Positions 19,674 through 31,311 are shown, numbered from the stretch's first letter. The stretch: 64,000 bases of DNA from Acidimicrobiales bacterium (GCA_035294085.1 DATGLP010000007.1:1-64000), one strand, 5' to 3'. The notes: generated from the sequence alone by a model not told the origin. A program made the numbers and translations.

Positions 19674-19708
19674 ACCCCGACCGACCACCGCACCCGGTCG
19701 GGTGGGGT
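19674..19708 (+). terminator. Stem-loop after the ABC exporter gene
   Basis: ACCCCGACCGACC (19674-19686) pairs with GGTCGGGTGGGGT (19696-19708) in 12 of 13 positions, counting one G-T pair, around a 9-nt loop. It lies 39 bp after the stop codon. There is no U-tract, so the terminator role is inferred from position and stability. Confidence 0.5.
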
Positions 19709-19790
19709 TGACGCGCCCGGCCCGAGTCGCAACGATAGGGAGCGGTGGCGGAGCGAGCTCCGCCCCGGACAGGAACGGAAGGGAGTCGGC

Positions 19791-19838
19791 GTGAGAACGT
19801 TGGACTCGTCCGAAGGCGCTGGTCCACCGGGCCGGTAG
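19791..19838 (+). CDS. Possible leader peptide, 15 codons
   Basis: GTG at 19791 opens MRTLDSSEGAGPPGR and ends at TAG. It is preceded by a good Shine-Dalgarno sequence, GGAAGGGAG at 19777-19785, with 5-nt spacing. A perfect 9-bp hairpin (19840-19859) begins right after the stop codon, and a strong terminator lies 180 nt downstream. That arrangement is what a ribosome-controlled attenuator looks like, but no regulated gene directly follows the terminator. The peptide ends Pro-Pro-Gly-Arg; a Pro-Pro pair can slow ribosomes. Confidence 0.4.
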   Translation: MRTLDSSEGAGPPGR

Positions 19839-20017
19839 TGCCCGGGCCTCGGCCCGGGCAGAGCCTGCGTCCGGAGGCAGCCGATCAGCGCCGTCTGAGG
19901 GGCGGCCGAGGCGCCGCCCGCTTCCTCGGGGTATGCCCGGCAGGTGCAACAGGCCGACCTCCGGACGGTTGTGGCAGACAAGCACGGCCGGAGCTCCGAG
20001 CCGGAACAGAACTTCTC

Positions 20018-20055
20018 GAGATGGGCTGGCGTCTGCCAGCCCATCTTGTTGCCTT
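20018..20055 (+). terminator. Strong intrinsic terminator
   Basis: GATGGGCTGGC (20020-20030) and GCCAGCCCATC (20035-20045) form a perfect 11-bp stem around GTCT, extended by an A-T pair and a G-T pair at the base (20018-20047). TTGTTGCCTT follows as a partial U-tract. It is the clearest intrinsic terminator in the window, yet it follows no conventional gene; the nearest upstream gene ends 380 bp away. Confidence 0.75.
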
Positions 20056-20060
20056 CCCGG

Positions 20061-20446
20061 GCCGTCCTGCGCTCCGCCGGCCCGTGCCATGGTCCGGGGC
20101 GTCGCGCCGGCACCGCTCGCCGAGCCGACCGGCCAGGCGCGGTCGATCGCGCAGGCGACGAGCCAGCCCGCGAGCTCGTCGCCGTGCACGAGGGCGGCCT
20201 CGGCCGACGCCGGCGCGGCCGCTCGATGTCCGCTTCGCCCCGCGTGCGCTCTCGGCGAGGGCCGCGCTGTCCGTGAACCGTGCTTCCGGCCAGACGGCGA
20301 GCGCTACTGCGCTAGCGCCGATAAGCGTCGTTATGTAATGTTTAGTCGCTCGGCCGTCGGTGGCGGTCCGGCTTCGGGCCTTCCGTCTCTAGCGCCCGAG
20401 CACGTCTGCGTGCTCGCGTGGGCGTCGGCGAGGAGGGCGGGTTGCG
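20061..20446 (+). promoter_or_regulatory. Intergenic region with promoter of the PNPOx-like gene
   Basis: No gene is visible here. An AT-rich patch around 20315-20345 contains TATGTAAT at about 20332-20339, which could be the -10 region for the gene at 20447, about 110 nt downstream. The rest is GC-rich with fortuitous open frames on both strands. Confidence 0.5.
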
Positions 20447-20890
20447 ATGCCGGTGCACGAAGCGTGGCTCGAGGAGCTCCCCCCGGACGAGTGCGACGTG
20501 CTGCTGCGAGCCGGAAGCGTCGGGCGCGTCGCGTTCGTGGTCGGCGACTTCCCGGTGATCGTGCCAGTGAACTACCAGGTCGTGTCGACGACGCAGGGCG
20601 AGCGTCTGGCGCTGCGGACCCGCGAGGGCGGCCTGATCGACGAGGCGCCGATCTCCGTCGCCTTCGAGATCGACGGGATCGACCCCCTGCGACGACAGGG
20701 CTGGTCCGTCCTCGTGCGCGGCGCCCTGCGGCACGCCTCGCCCGAGGAGGTCTTGCAGCCGCCCGGGCTCGAGCCGTGGGTCGACGGCCGGCGGGAGGTG
20801 ATCGTGCTGATCGAGCCCTACAAGGTGACGGGCCGACGTCTCCACGCCGCGTCCAGCGGCTGGCCGTTCCACCTGCGCGCCTACCTGTGA
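20447..20890 (+). CDS. Pyridoxamine 5'-phosphate oxidase family (flavin-binding split barrel) protein
   Basis: The 147-residue protein matches the small FMN- or F420-binding split-barrel proteins related to PNPOx and nitroimidazole resistance proteins. Visible features are the first strands around AGSVGRVAFVVGDFPVIVPV, VNYQVV, and later GWSVLVRGALRHASPEE, all conserved in the family. It probably binds a flavin or deazaflavin and acts as a reductase or redox sensor; the substrate is unknown. GGAGGGCGG lies about 10 nt upstream of the ATG. The hsp20 gene follows, so the two could both belong to a stress response. Confidence 0.85.
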   Translation: MPVHEAWLEELPPDECDVLLRAGSVGRVAFVVGDFPVIVPVNYQVVSTTQGERLALRTREGGLIDEAPISVAFEIDGIDPLRRQGWSVLVRGALRHASPEEVLQPPGLEPWVDGRREVIVLIEPYKVTGRRLHAASSGWPFHLRAYL

Positions 20891-20965
20891 TCGGCTCCGC
20901 GCCCCACGGCGCGGGCGCGGCGCGCGGCACGTGGGACTTGCGCCCCTAGCGCCGGCGCGAGGCTT

Positions 20966-20996
20966 CGTGCACGCTCACGGTGAAGCGTCGTGCACG
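20966..20996. promoter_or_regulatory. Pair of CGTGCACG palindromes upstream of hsp20
   Basis: CGTGCACG occurs at 20966-20973 and again at 20989-20996, 23 bp centre to centre, within a longer direct repeat TCGTGCACGCT. They lie 27-57 bp before the Hsp20 start codon, where an operator would be expected. They do not match the HspR (HAIR) or CIRCE consensus. Confidence 0.45.
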
Positions 20997-21022
20997 CTGT
21001 CTCCGGAAGGAAGGTGATGTCT

Positions 21023-21487
21023 ATGTCACTGGTGAAGCACGAGCGCTCCCGCTACGACCTGATGTCGCGAAGCCGCGACCTGTTCGACCGCTTCTTCGAC
21101 GACTGGCCCGAGATCTTCCGCCGCCCGATCCTGCTCTGGCCGACCGAGCGGCCGACGATGAACGTGGAGGAGTTCGTCGAGGACGGGACCCTGGTCGTGC
21201 GGGCCGAGCTGCCGGGCATCGACCCGGACAAGGACGTCGAGATCGCCATCGCCGACGACACGCTGCGGATCCAGGCCGAGCGCCGGGAGGAGGAGAAGAC
21301 CGAGGGCCGCGACTACGTCTGCCGGGAGCTGCGCTACGGCTCGTTCAGCCGAGAGCTCCCTCTGCCGTCGGGCGTGTCCGAGTCCGACGTGAAGGCCAGC
21401 TACAAGAACGGCGTCCTCGAGGTCCGCGTCCCGGTCCCGAAGGAAGCGGCGAGGGTCGAGAAGAAGATCCCCATCTCCAAGGCCTAG
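21023..21487 (+). CDS. Hsp20 / alpha-crystallin family small heat shock protein
   Basis: Small heat shock proteins hold unfolding proteins in a refoldable state. The 154-residue product has the alpha-crystallin domain at about 50-145, starting MNVEEFVEDGTLVVRAELPG and including GRDYVCRELRYGSFSREL and the conserved YKNGVLEVRVP strand. The start chosen is the second ATG, at 21023, which sits 8 nt after GGAAGGAAGG (21005-21014); the ATG at 21017 is too close to that site. A perfect hairpin follows the stop. Confidence 0.95.
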   Translation: MSLVKHERSRYDLMSRSRDLFDRFFDDWPEIFRRPILLWPTERPTMNVEEFVEDGTLVVRAELPGIDPDKDVEIAIADDTLRIQAERREEEKTEGRDYVCRELRYGSFSRELPLPSGVSESDVKASYKNGVLEVRVPVPKEAARVEKKIPISKA

Positions 21488-21496
21488 CCCGTGTCG

Positions 21497-21529
21497 GCCT
21501 CCGCCGGGTGCGCGGCGCCCGGCGGAGGC
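21497..21529 (+). terminator. Stem-loop terminator after hsp20
   Basis: GCCTCCGCCGGG (21497-21508) and CCCGGCGGAGGC (21518-21529) form a perfect 12-bp stem with a 9-nt loop, 9 bp after the hsp20 stop. There is no U-tract, which is common in GC-rich actinobacteria. Confidence 0.65.
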
Positions 21530-21631
21530 GGTGCACGCGCCGCCCTCAGCTGAACTTGACGTTCACGTAAGGATCGCCGAAGCTGGTAGCGCCGCGTCGC
21601 GCGGCGTTCCCAGTGAGGTGATGATCCGCCG

Positions 21632-23434
21632 ATGAGCCTTGCCCGTCGCGTCCTCGTCCCGAGCCCGGCGCCTGGCGCCGACCACGAGCGGTACAAGTGG
21701 ACGGCGCTCGCCAACACGACGCTCGGGATGCTGATGGCCACCGTCAACAGCTCCATCACGCTCATCGCGATGCCGGACATCTTCCGGGGCATCCGGCTCA
21801 ACCCGCTGACGCCCGGGAACTCGAGCTACCTGCTGTGGATGCTGATGAGCTTCCTCGTCGTCACGGCGGTGCTCCTCGTGAGCCTCGGCCGGGTCGGTGA
21901 CATGTTCGGCCGTGTCCGCATCTTCACCCTCGGGTTCGCGACCTTCACCGTCTTCTCGATCCTCCTGTCGGTGACGTGGCTCCACGGCGGCGCTGGCGCG
22001 CTGTGGCTGATCGTCATGCGCGTCGGGCAGGGGGTGGGAGGCGCCTTCATCTTCGCCAACTCGGCGCCGATCCTCACCGATGCCTTCCCCATCCACCAGC
22101 GAGGCCTGGCACTCGGCGTGAACAGCGTCGCCGGTATCTCCGGCTCCTTCATCGGGCTCGTGCTCGGTGGGCTCCTCGGACCGGTCGAGTGGCACCTCGT
22201 GTTCCTCATCTCGGTCCCCTTCGGCCTCCTCGGGACGCTGTGGGCGCTGCTCAAGCTCGAGGACCGCGGGATCCGGACCCCGTCGCGCATCGACTGGTGG
22301 GGCAACGGGACCTTCGCCTTCGGCCTCGTCCTCGTCCTCGTCGGCATCACCTACGGCATCGAGCCCTACGGTCGCCACTCGATGGGCTGGACGAACCCGC
22401 TCGTGCTCGCCTGCCTCGGCGCCGGCATCGCCCTCCTCGTGGCCTTCGCCGTCGTCGAGCGCCACGTCGACCGGCCGATGCTGAACCTCCGCCTGTTCAA
22501 GATCCGCGCCTTCTCCGCGGGCACGCTCGCGACCTTCCTCGCCTCGCTCGGCCGCGGCGGCCTCATGTTCATCCTCATCATGTGGCTCCAGGGGGTGTGG
22601 CTCCCCCAGCACGGCTACAGCTTCTCCTCGACGCCGCTGTGGGCGGGGATCTACATGCTCCCGCTCACCGTCGGGTTCCTCCTCGCCGGCCCCCTCGCGG
22701 GCGTCCTGTCGGACCGCTTCGGCGCCCGTCCCTTCGCCACGGGCGGCATGGCGGTCGCCGCGCTCAGCTTCGGGCTGCTCGAGGTGCTCCCGGTCAACTT
22801 CACCTACCTCCCCTTCGCCCTCCTCATCCTCCTCATGGGGCTCGGGATGGGGATCTTCTCGGCCCCGAACCAGGCCGGGATCATGAACAGCCTCCCGCCG
22901 GACCAGCGCGGCGCAGGCGCCGGGGTCGTGATGACGTTCCAGAACTCCGCGATGGTGCTGTCGATCGGCGTGTTCTTCACGCTCGTCATCATCGGGCTCT
23001 CCGCGACCCTGCCCCACGCCCTCCTCGCTGGGCTCACGGCCCAGGGCGTGCCACGACCGGTGGCCGCGAAGGTCGCCGCGCTCCCGCCGGTGGGGAGCCT
23101 CTTCGCGGCCTTCCTCGGCTACAACCCGATGCAGACCCTGCTCGGCCCGGCGCTCTCCCGGCTGCCGGCAGCGCGTGCCCACTACCTGACCGGCCGCAGC
23201 TTCTTCCCCGCGCTGCTCTCCCAGCCGTTCGAGGCCGGGCTCCAGAAGGCCTTCACCTTCGCGCTCGTCGCCTGCCTCGTCGCGGCAGGCGCGTCGTGGC
23301 TGCGCGGTCGGCGCTACGTGCACGACCTGCACGCGCTCGTGCACGAGGAGGGCGCGGGACGTGCGCCGGCCGCCGCTCCCGACGCGGCCGAGGGCCAGGT
23401 CGAGGCGGCCGGGGGCCGCCGCGGCCGTGCCTGA
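21632..23434 (+). CDS. MFS exporter, DHA2 (14-helix) type
   Basis: The 600-residue membrane protein belongs to the drug:H+ antiporter DHA2 branch of the major facilitator superfamily. Motif A appears as GRVGDMFGRVR after helix 2, and the helix 5 motif C area contains GISGSFIGLVLGGLLGP. Hydrophobic segments are consistent with 14 helices, and an unusually long extracytoplasmic loop lies between the last two (about 490-545). The C-terminal 45 residues are charged and cytosolic. The MerR regulator downstream overlaps its stop and probably controls it. TTGACGTTCACGTAA at 21556-21570 is an imperfect inverted repeat that could be the regulator's operator. The substrate is unknown. Confidence 0.9.
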   Translation: MSLARRVLVPSPAPGADHERYKWTALANTTLGMLMATVNSSITLIAMPDIFRGIRLNPLTPGNSSYLLWMLMSFLVVTAVLLVSLGRVGDMFGRVRIFTLGFATFTVFSILLSVTWLHGGAGALWLIVMRVGQGVGGAFIFANSAPILTDAFPIHQRGLALGVNSVAGISGSFIGLVLGGLLGPVEWHLVFLISVPFGLLGTLWALLKLEDRGIRTPSRIDWWGNGTFAFGLVLVLVGITYGIEPYGRHSMGWTNPLVLACLGAGIALLVAFAVVERHVDRPMLNLRLFKIRAFSAGTLATFLASLGRGGLMFILIMWLQGVWLPQHGYSFSSTPLWAGIYMLPLTVGFLLAGPLAGVLSDRFGARPFATGGMAVAALSFGLLEVLPVNFTYLPFALLILLMGLGMGIFSAPNQAGIMNSLPPDQRGAGAGVVMTFQNSAMVLSIGVFFTLVIIGLSATLPHALLAGLTAQGVPRPVAAKVAALPPVGSLFAAFLGYNPMQTLLGPALSRLPAARAHYLTGRSFFPALLSQPFEAGLQKAFTFALVACLVAAGASWLRGRRYVHDLHALVHEEGAGRAPAAAPDAAEGQVEAAGGRRGRA

Positions 23435-23975
23435 GCGAGCCGGCGCGGCCTCGGCCGGGGCAGCGCCCGCCTCGCGCGCTCCCGCCGAGCGCGACCCGTC
23501 CCACCTCGTCCGCATCGGTGAGGCCGCGCTCGAGACCGGCGTGTCCGAGCGGACCCTGCGCTACTACGAGGAGCTCGGCCTCCTGTCCCCTGCCACCCAC
23601 CCGCCGGGCCGCAGCCGCCGCTACGGCGCCGAGCAGCTCGCGCGCGTCCGGCGCATCCGAGAGCTGCAGGAGACGATGGGCCTCAACCTCGAGGAGATCC
23701 GTCGCCTCCTCGACGCCGAGGCGCGCATCGAGGGGCTGCGGGCCGCCTGGGAGCGCAACGGGGACCCCCGGGCGCGCCTCGCCATCCTCGACGAGGGCCT
23801 CGCCGTCAACCTCGCGCTGCGTGCCCGCGTCGAACGCCAGCTCCGCCGCGCGAGCGACCTGCTCGCCCAGATCGACGCTCGCCTCGAGCGGATCGAGGCA
23901 CTGCGCGCCGAGCTCACCGCTCCCCCGGCGCGCCGCAGCGCTCAGGCGCTGTCGCGCTCCGCGAACTCCCGGTAG
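23427..23975 (+). CDS. MerR family transcriptional regulator
   Basis: The 182-residue protein has the MerR winged-helix DNA-binding domain at about 30-100: LVRIGEAALETGVSERTLRYY, then EELGLLSP and SRRYG, followed by a coiled-coil dimerisation helix to about 165. There is no C-terminal ligand domain or conserved metal cysteine, so it resembles short MerR proteins that sense hydrophobic drugs poorly or work with partners. GTG at 23427 overlaps the stop of the MFS gene, making a transporter-regulator pair. Its 3' end overlaps the convergent CMD gene by 34 bp. Confidence 0.88.
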   Translation: MPERAGAASAGAAPASRAPAERDPSHLVRIGEAALETGVSERTLRYYEELGLLSPATHPPGRSRRYGAEQLARVRRIRELQETMGLNLEEIRRLLDAEARIEGLRAAWERNGDPRARLAILDEGLAVNLALRARVERQLRRASDLLAQIDARLERIEALRAELTAPPARRSAQALSRSANSR

Positions 23976-24292
23976 GCGGAGAAGGCCCGCGGCCCCCAGA
24001 CCGTCCCCGGTCCCCCGTTCATCATGACCGCCACCCCGAGCGCCTCGGCGACCTCCGGCGCGCTCGCCCCAGCTCGCGCCGCGCCGCGAGCGTGCGCCAC
24101 GATGCAGCCGTCGCACTCCCGGCTCACCGCGATGGCGAGCGCGATGAGCTCCTTCGTCTTCCTGCTCAGGGCGCCGTCCGCCATCGCGGCCCGGGCCAGC
24201 TGGGCGTACGCGGCGTAGACGGGGCCGATCTCCTCGCGCAGGGCCCGACCCAGGTCCCGCAGCTCGTCCTGCAGCTCATGCGCTCGATGCAC
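23942..24292 (-). CDS. Carboxymuconolactone decarboxylase / AhpD-like protein
   Basis: The 116-residue protein belongs to the CMD family. The redox motif ECDGCIVAH (CxxCxxxH) lies near residues 60-68, with the helix ALSRKTKELIALAIAVS before it and GASAPEVAEALGVAVMM after it. Members with CxxC act as peroxidase or disulphide reductases like AhpD. The GTG at 24292 is preceded by AGGAGGG with about 6-nt spacing on the minus strand, which is why this start was preferred over longer frames. It stands alone, convergent with the MerR gene. Confidence 0.9.
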   Translation of the reverse strand: MHRAHELQDELRDLGRALREEIGPVYAAYAQLARAAMADGALSRKTKELIALAIAVSRECDGCIVAHARGAARAGASAPEVAEALGVAVMMNGGPGTVWGPRAFSAYREFAERDSA

Positions 24293-24711
24293 GGTGGTCC
24301 CTCCTCGCCCGACGCCGAAGCGCCCTCCACGTGGCTGGACGGTAGTAGGGACGCTCGGGCGGCCACGAGTCCGGCGCGCCCGTCGCGCAGGCATGCGCCG
24401 CGACGGCGCGGACGCTCTGCCTGATCGGGCAACTCTCGATACCCCTATTGCTTCTATGGAAGTGCAACACCTCCCGACCAATATGTCCGAATCATCACCA
24501 TCTATTTCCTGGTCGGCAATCCGTATAAGTGCCGACCGTCTGGGCGGCAATGGCGAGCAATTCTCTGTTGCAGAACGCATGTATGGCCACTACCGTCGTG
24601 CGCGCTGATCGTGAATGGGACGGAACTCATTGGCTTTCAGCGCGTTACGAGGCATCTGAGGTTTCGACGGGGAGCCAGCGCGATGCGGGCGCCCGGAGTG
24701 AGGCGAGGTAC
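24293..24711 (+). promoter_or_regulatory. AT-rich leader region of the sigma factor gene
   Basis: These 419 bases separate the divergent CMD and sigma factor genes. From about 24436 to 24680 the base composition drops sharply in GC compared with everything around it, the longest such patch in the window. Several promoter-like hexamers occur, but none is outstanding. The sigma factor frame stays open through part of this patch (ATG at 24529 and 24583), so a longer protein is possible, but the codon use there is unlike coding sequence in this genome. Confidence 0.5.
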
Positions 24712-27970
<3,259 letters not shown>

Positions 27971-27988
27971 CGCGCGCCGCCTCCCCCG

Positions 27989-30277
27989 GTGACCGACCGG
28001 ATCTTCGCCTCGCTCGGCAGGGCCACCGTCCGATTCCGCTGGGTGATCCTGCTCGCCTGGCTCGCCGCGGCGCTGGTGTGCTCGCGGGCGCTGCCGAGCC
28101 TCGGCAGCGAGGTCAACAACTCCAACAGCCAGTTCCTGCCGGCGAACGCGCCGAGCACGGTCGCGGCCAACCTCGCCATTCCACTCCTCGGCGACCAGAA
28201 CCACTACAGCCAGGTCATCGTGGTCGCCGTGCGCCGCGGCGCTCGGCTCGGCGTGGCGGACGCCGCTGCGCTGGCGCGCGAGGTCGTCGCGGCGCGTCGG
28301 CTCCCCGAGGTCGTCGCGGCGCGCGCGCTCGGCGTCTCCCCCGACGGCCACGCCGCCCAGCTGTTCGTCAACGCCCACATCAACCAGGTCGACATCAGCG
28401 GCGAGAAGCGGCTCATCGACGGCCTCGAGCGCACCTTCCGTGCGATCCACCCGCCGCCGGGGCTCGAGCTCCACGTCGCCGGGCCGGTCGCCTCCAACGT
28501 GGCCAACCAGGAGCGCTCCATCGCGGCCGGCAACCGCACCCAGGTGCTCTCCGTCGTCTTCATCGTCGTCCTGCTCCTCGTCATCTTCCGCTCGCTCCTC
28601 GCGCCGCTCGTGACCTTGCTCCCGGCGGGCCTCGCGCTGGTGGTCGCGGACCGCGTCATCGGCGAGCTCGGCGCGCACGGCCTGCAGATCTCGGAGATCA
28701 CCCAGCTCCTGCTCATCGTCCTCGTGCTCGGTGCCGGCACCGACTACGGGCTGTTCCTCGTCTTTCGCGTACGTGAGGAGCTGCGCGGCGGTCGGCCTCG
28801 TCGGGAGGCGGTTGCGCACGCCGTCGAGCGCGTCGGCGAGTCGATCACCGCGTCGGCCGCGACGGTGATCTTCGCGCTGCTCAGCCTCCTGCTCGCGACC
28901 TTCGGCATCTACAAGGACCTCGGCATCCCCCTCGCCGTCGGCATCGGCGTGATGCTGGCGGCCGGCCTCACCCTCCTCCCCGCCCTGCTCGCACTGCTCG
29001 GCCGGGCGGCCTTCTGGCCCTCGCGCGTCGACCCCGGCGAGCGGGGCGAGCCGTGGTGGGGCACCGTCGCGCGTCGCGTGCTGCGTCGGCCGGCGTGGGC
29101 GCTCGCGACCGGCGTCCTCGCCTTCGGGGGGCTCGCGCTCGGCGCCCTCTCCTACCGCTCAGGTGGCTTCGGCGGCGCGGTCGGTGCCCCGGCCGGCAGC
29201 GACGCCGCGATCGGCAACGCGCTCATCGCCCGGTACTTCCCGGAGGCGAGCGCCAACCCGACGAACCTCATCCTGCGCTTCGCCACGCCGGTGTGGGACC
29301 ACCCGCGCTCACTCGCCGTCGCCGAACGCGTGCTGCGTGACTCCGGTCAGTTCTCGACGCTCGACGCGCCGCTCGACCCGACCGGCGACCCGATCCCCGC
29401 CGCCACCTACGCCCGCCTCCACGAGCTCCTCGGCCCGCCGGGCGCCCTCCCTGAGCTACCCCCTCGCTCGGCGCGCTCGATCCCCGTCGCCCTCTACAAC
29501 GCGTATCGCGCCACGGCGCTCTTCGTCTCTGCCGACGGCCGCACGGTGCAGTTCGAGGCGAGCCTCGCCGCAGGCGATCCGCAGTCGACGGCCGCGCTGC
29601 ACGCCGTCCCGGCCGTGCGCGCCGCGACCGCCGCCGCGGCGCGCGCGGCAGGCGCCACGGCGAGCGGGGTGGCGGGCGTCGCGGCCGCCCTCGCGGACGT
29701 CGCCGCGACCTCGGACCGGGACCTCGTCCACATCATCCCGATCGCGATCCTCGCGATCGGGATCCTCCTCGCCCTCGTGCTGCGCAGCGCGGTCGCGCCC
29801 TTCTACCTCATCGTGTCGGTCGCCCTCTCCTACCTCGCCGCGCTCGGACTGTCGAGCATCATCTTCATCGACCTGCGGGGCGACGCGGGCCTCACCTTCG
29901 TGCTGCCCTTCCTCATGTTCATCTTCCTCCTCGCCCTCGGCGAGGACTACAACATCCTCGTCATGACGCGCATTCGCGAGGAGGCCCGGCGGCGCGGGCT
30001 CTCGAGCGCCGTCGCCCAGGCCGTGGCTCGCACGGGTCCGACGATCACGTCAGCCGGCCTCGTGCTCGCCGGCACCTTCGCCGTGCTCGGCGTCGCCGGG
30101 CGATCCGGGCCGGGCGGCGCGCAGATCGAGGCCATCGGCTTCGGGCTGGCGATCGGCGTCCTCATGGACACCTTCGTCGTGCGCACGCTGCTCGTCCCGG
30201 CCACCGTGACCCTCCTCGGCCGGGCCAACTGGTGGCCGTCGCGCCTGCACCGGGCCGTCGACGAGGCCGGCACCTGA
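27989..30277 (+). CDS. MMPL family RND-type membrane transporter
   Basis: The 762-residue protein has the MMPL architecture: a helix at the N-terminus, a periplasmic domain (about 45-190), a five-helix block with GAGTDYGLFLVFRVREEL, then a second periplasmic domain (about 375-570) and a second helix block with LGEDYNILVMTRIREEA. The GTDYG and GEDYN motifs carry the Asp-Tyr pairs that relay protons in MmpL transporters. Such proteins export lipids or siderophores or pump drugs. GTG start, 18 nt after the MFS stop. An esterase gene follows 2 nt after its stop. Confidence 0.93.
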   Translation: MTDRIFASLGRATVRFRWVILLAWLAAALVCSRALPSLGSEVNNSNSQFLPANAPSTVAANLAIPLLGDQNHYSQVIVVAVRRGARLGVADAAALAREVVAARRLPEVVAARALGVSPDGHAAQLFVNAHINQVDISGEKRLIDGLERTFRAIHPPPGLELHVAGPVASNVANQERSIAAGNRTQVLSVVFIVVLLLVIFRSLLAPLVTLLPAGLALVVADRVIGELGAHGLQISEITQLLLIVLVLGAGTDYGLFLVFRVREELRGGRPRREAVAHAVERVGESITASAATVIFALLSLLLATFGIYKDLGIPLAVGIGVMLAAGLTLLPALLALLGRAAFWPSRVDPGERGEPWWGTVARRVLRRPAWALATGVLAFGGLALGALSYRSGGFGGAVGAPAGSDAAIGNALIARYFPEASANPTNLILRFATPVWDHPRSLAVAERVLRDSGQFSTLDAPLDPTGDPIPAATYARLHELLGPPGALPELPPRSARSIPVALYNAYRATALFVSADGRTVQFEASLAAGDPQSTAALHAVPAVRAATAAAARAAGATASGVAGVAAALADVAATSDRDLVHIIPIAILAIGILLALVLRSAVAPFYLIVSVALSYLAALGLSSIIFIDLRGDAGLTFVLPFLMFIFLLALGEDYNILVMTRIREEARRRGLSSAVAQAVARTGPTITSAGLVLAGTFAVLGVAGRSGPGGAQIEAIGFGLAIGVLMDTFVVRTLLVPATVTLLGRANWWPSRLHRAVDEAGT

Positions 30278-30279
30278 GC

Positions 30280-31311
30280 ATGCGACCCTGGGATCTCGAG
30301 CTCGCCGGGCGCATCGAGGCGCGTGAGATCGACAGCCCGGCGCTCGCCGGGAACCCCCTCGGCGACCCGACGCGCCGCCCGCTGTGGGTCTACCTCCCAC
30401 CCGGCTACGACGACGAGCCGGACCGCCGCTACCCCACGATCTACGTCCTGCAGGGCTTCGGCGGCTACGTGACGCGCTGGGCGCTGCGGCCTGGACCGTT
30501 CTCCCCCGCGACGCCCGAGGCGCTCGACGCCGTGTTCGCCGGCGGTGCGCCGCCGTGCATCGTCGTCTACGTCGACGCCTTCACGGCCCTCGGCGGGAGC
30601 CAGTTCGTCGACTCCCCCGCCACCGGGAACTACGCCACCTACCTGTGCGAGGACGTCGTCGGGTTCGTCGACGCCGCCTACCGTACCCTGGCCTCGCCCC
30701 GCCACCGGGCCCTGCAGGGCAAGTCGAGCGGCGGCTTCGGGGCCATGGTGAACGCCATGACCCGGCCCGACGTCTTCGGCGCGTTCGCGTCGCACGCTGG
30801 AGATGCCGGGTACGAGCACTGCTACCTCCCCGAGATCCGCGACGCGTACCGCGCGCTGCGAGACCACTACGACCGCTCCTACGACGCCTTCTTCGCCGAC
30901 CTCGCCGCGCGGCCGCTCGAGCGGCGGCCCTACGACCACGTCCTCGTCTCGTGCTACGCGGTGGCGGCCTGCTTCTCGCCGGCGCCCGACGGCGGCGTCG
31001 AGCTGCCCTTCGATCCGGCCACCGGGCGGCTGCGCGCCGAGGTGTGGGAGCGGTGGTTGGCCTGGGACCCGGTGCGCATGGTGCGGGGGCACGCCGAGGC
31101 GCTGCGCGGCGCGCGGGCGATCTGGATCGACGCCGGGCGGGCCGACGACTACGGACTCGACCTCGGGGCGGAGGCGCTCGTCGACGAGCTGCGGTTAATC
31201 GGCGTGGAGGACGTCGCCTTCGAGCTCTTCGAGGGGACCCACAGCGGCATCGACCACCGCTACCCGCTCGCCGCGGCGTACCTCGCCGAGGCGATGCGCC
31301 CCGAGGCCTGA
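30280..31311 (+). CDS. Alpha/beta hydrolase, esterase D-like
   Basis: The 343-residue protein fits the PF00756 esterase family, which includes S-formylglutathione hydrolase and mycolyltransferase-like enzymes. The nucleophile elbow is GKSSGG (GxSxG) near residues 147-152, an acid is plausible in DAGRADDYG, and the histidine lies in FEGTHSGIDHR near the end. The N-terminal RPLWVYLPPGYDD is typical for the first strand and oxyanion area. No signal peptide is visible, so it should be cytosolic. It follows the MMPL gene by 2 nt and could act on the molecule that transporter exports. Confidence 0.9.
   Translation: MRPWDLELAGRIEAREIDSPALAGNPLGDPTRRPLWVYLPPGYDDEPDRRYPTIYVLQGFGGYVTRWALRPGPFSPATPEALDAVFAGGAPPCIVVYVDAFTALGGSQFVDSPATGNYATYLCEDVVGFVDAAYRTLASPRHRALQGKSSGGFGAMVNAMTRPDVFGAFASHAGDAGYEHCYLPEIRDAYRALRDHYDRSYDAFFADLAARPLERRPYDHVLVSCYAVAACFSPAPDGGVELPFDPATGRLRAEVWERWLAWDPVRMVRGHAEALRGARAIWIDAGRADDYGLDLGAEALVDELRLIGVEDVAFELFEGTHSGIDHRYPLAAAYLAEAMRPEA

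Larger units (their letters stand above)
19708..20060 (+). ncRNA. Candidate structured RNA or leader transcript with intrinsic terminator
   Basis: A promoter-like pair (TTGACG 19708-19713, 17-nt spacer, AACGAT 19731-19736) precedes about 280 bases rich in stem-loops that contain no normal-sized gene. Stems include GGCGGAGC/GCTCCGCC at 19747-19764 and GCCCGGGCC/GGCCCGGGC at 19840-19859. It closes with a strong terminator at 20018-20047. I compared it with what I know of RNase P RNA, tmRNA, SRP RNA and cobalamin riboswitches and found none of their hallmark sequences. It may be an unassigned small RNA or an attenuated leader containing the 15-codon frame at 19791. Confidence 0.45.

Noticed and set aside
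19708-20055. RNase P RNA, tmRNA, SRP RNA or cobalamin riboswitch as identity of the structured region
   Set aside because: The RNase P GAGGAAAGTCC core, the tmRNA T-arm and tag, the SRP GGAA loop pairing, and the B12 box are all absent. A GGAAGGGAG stretch only resembles SRP RNA superficially, and it serves better as a ribosome site.
24529-24711. N-terminal extension of the sigma factor from ATG 24529 or 24583
   Set aside because: The frame is open, but the segment is AT-rich, has non-coding-like codon use and no sigma factor similarity. It remains possible, so the start is marked uncertain.
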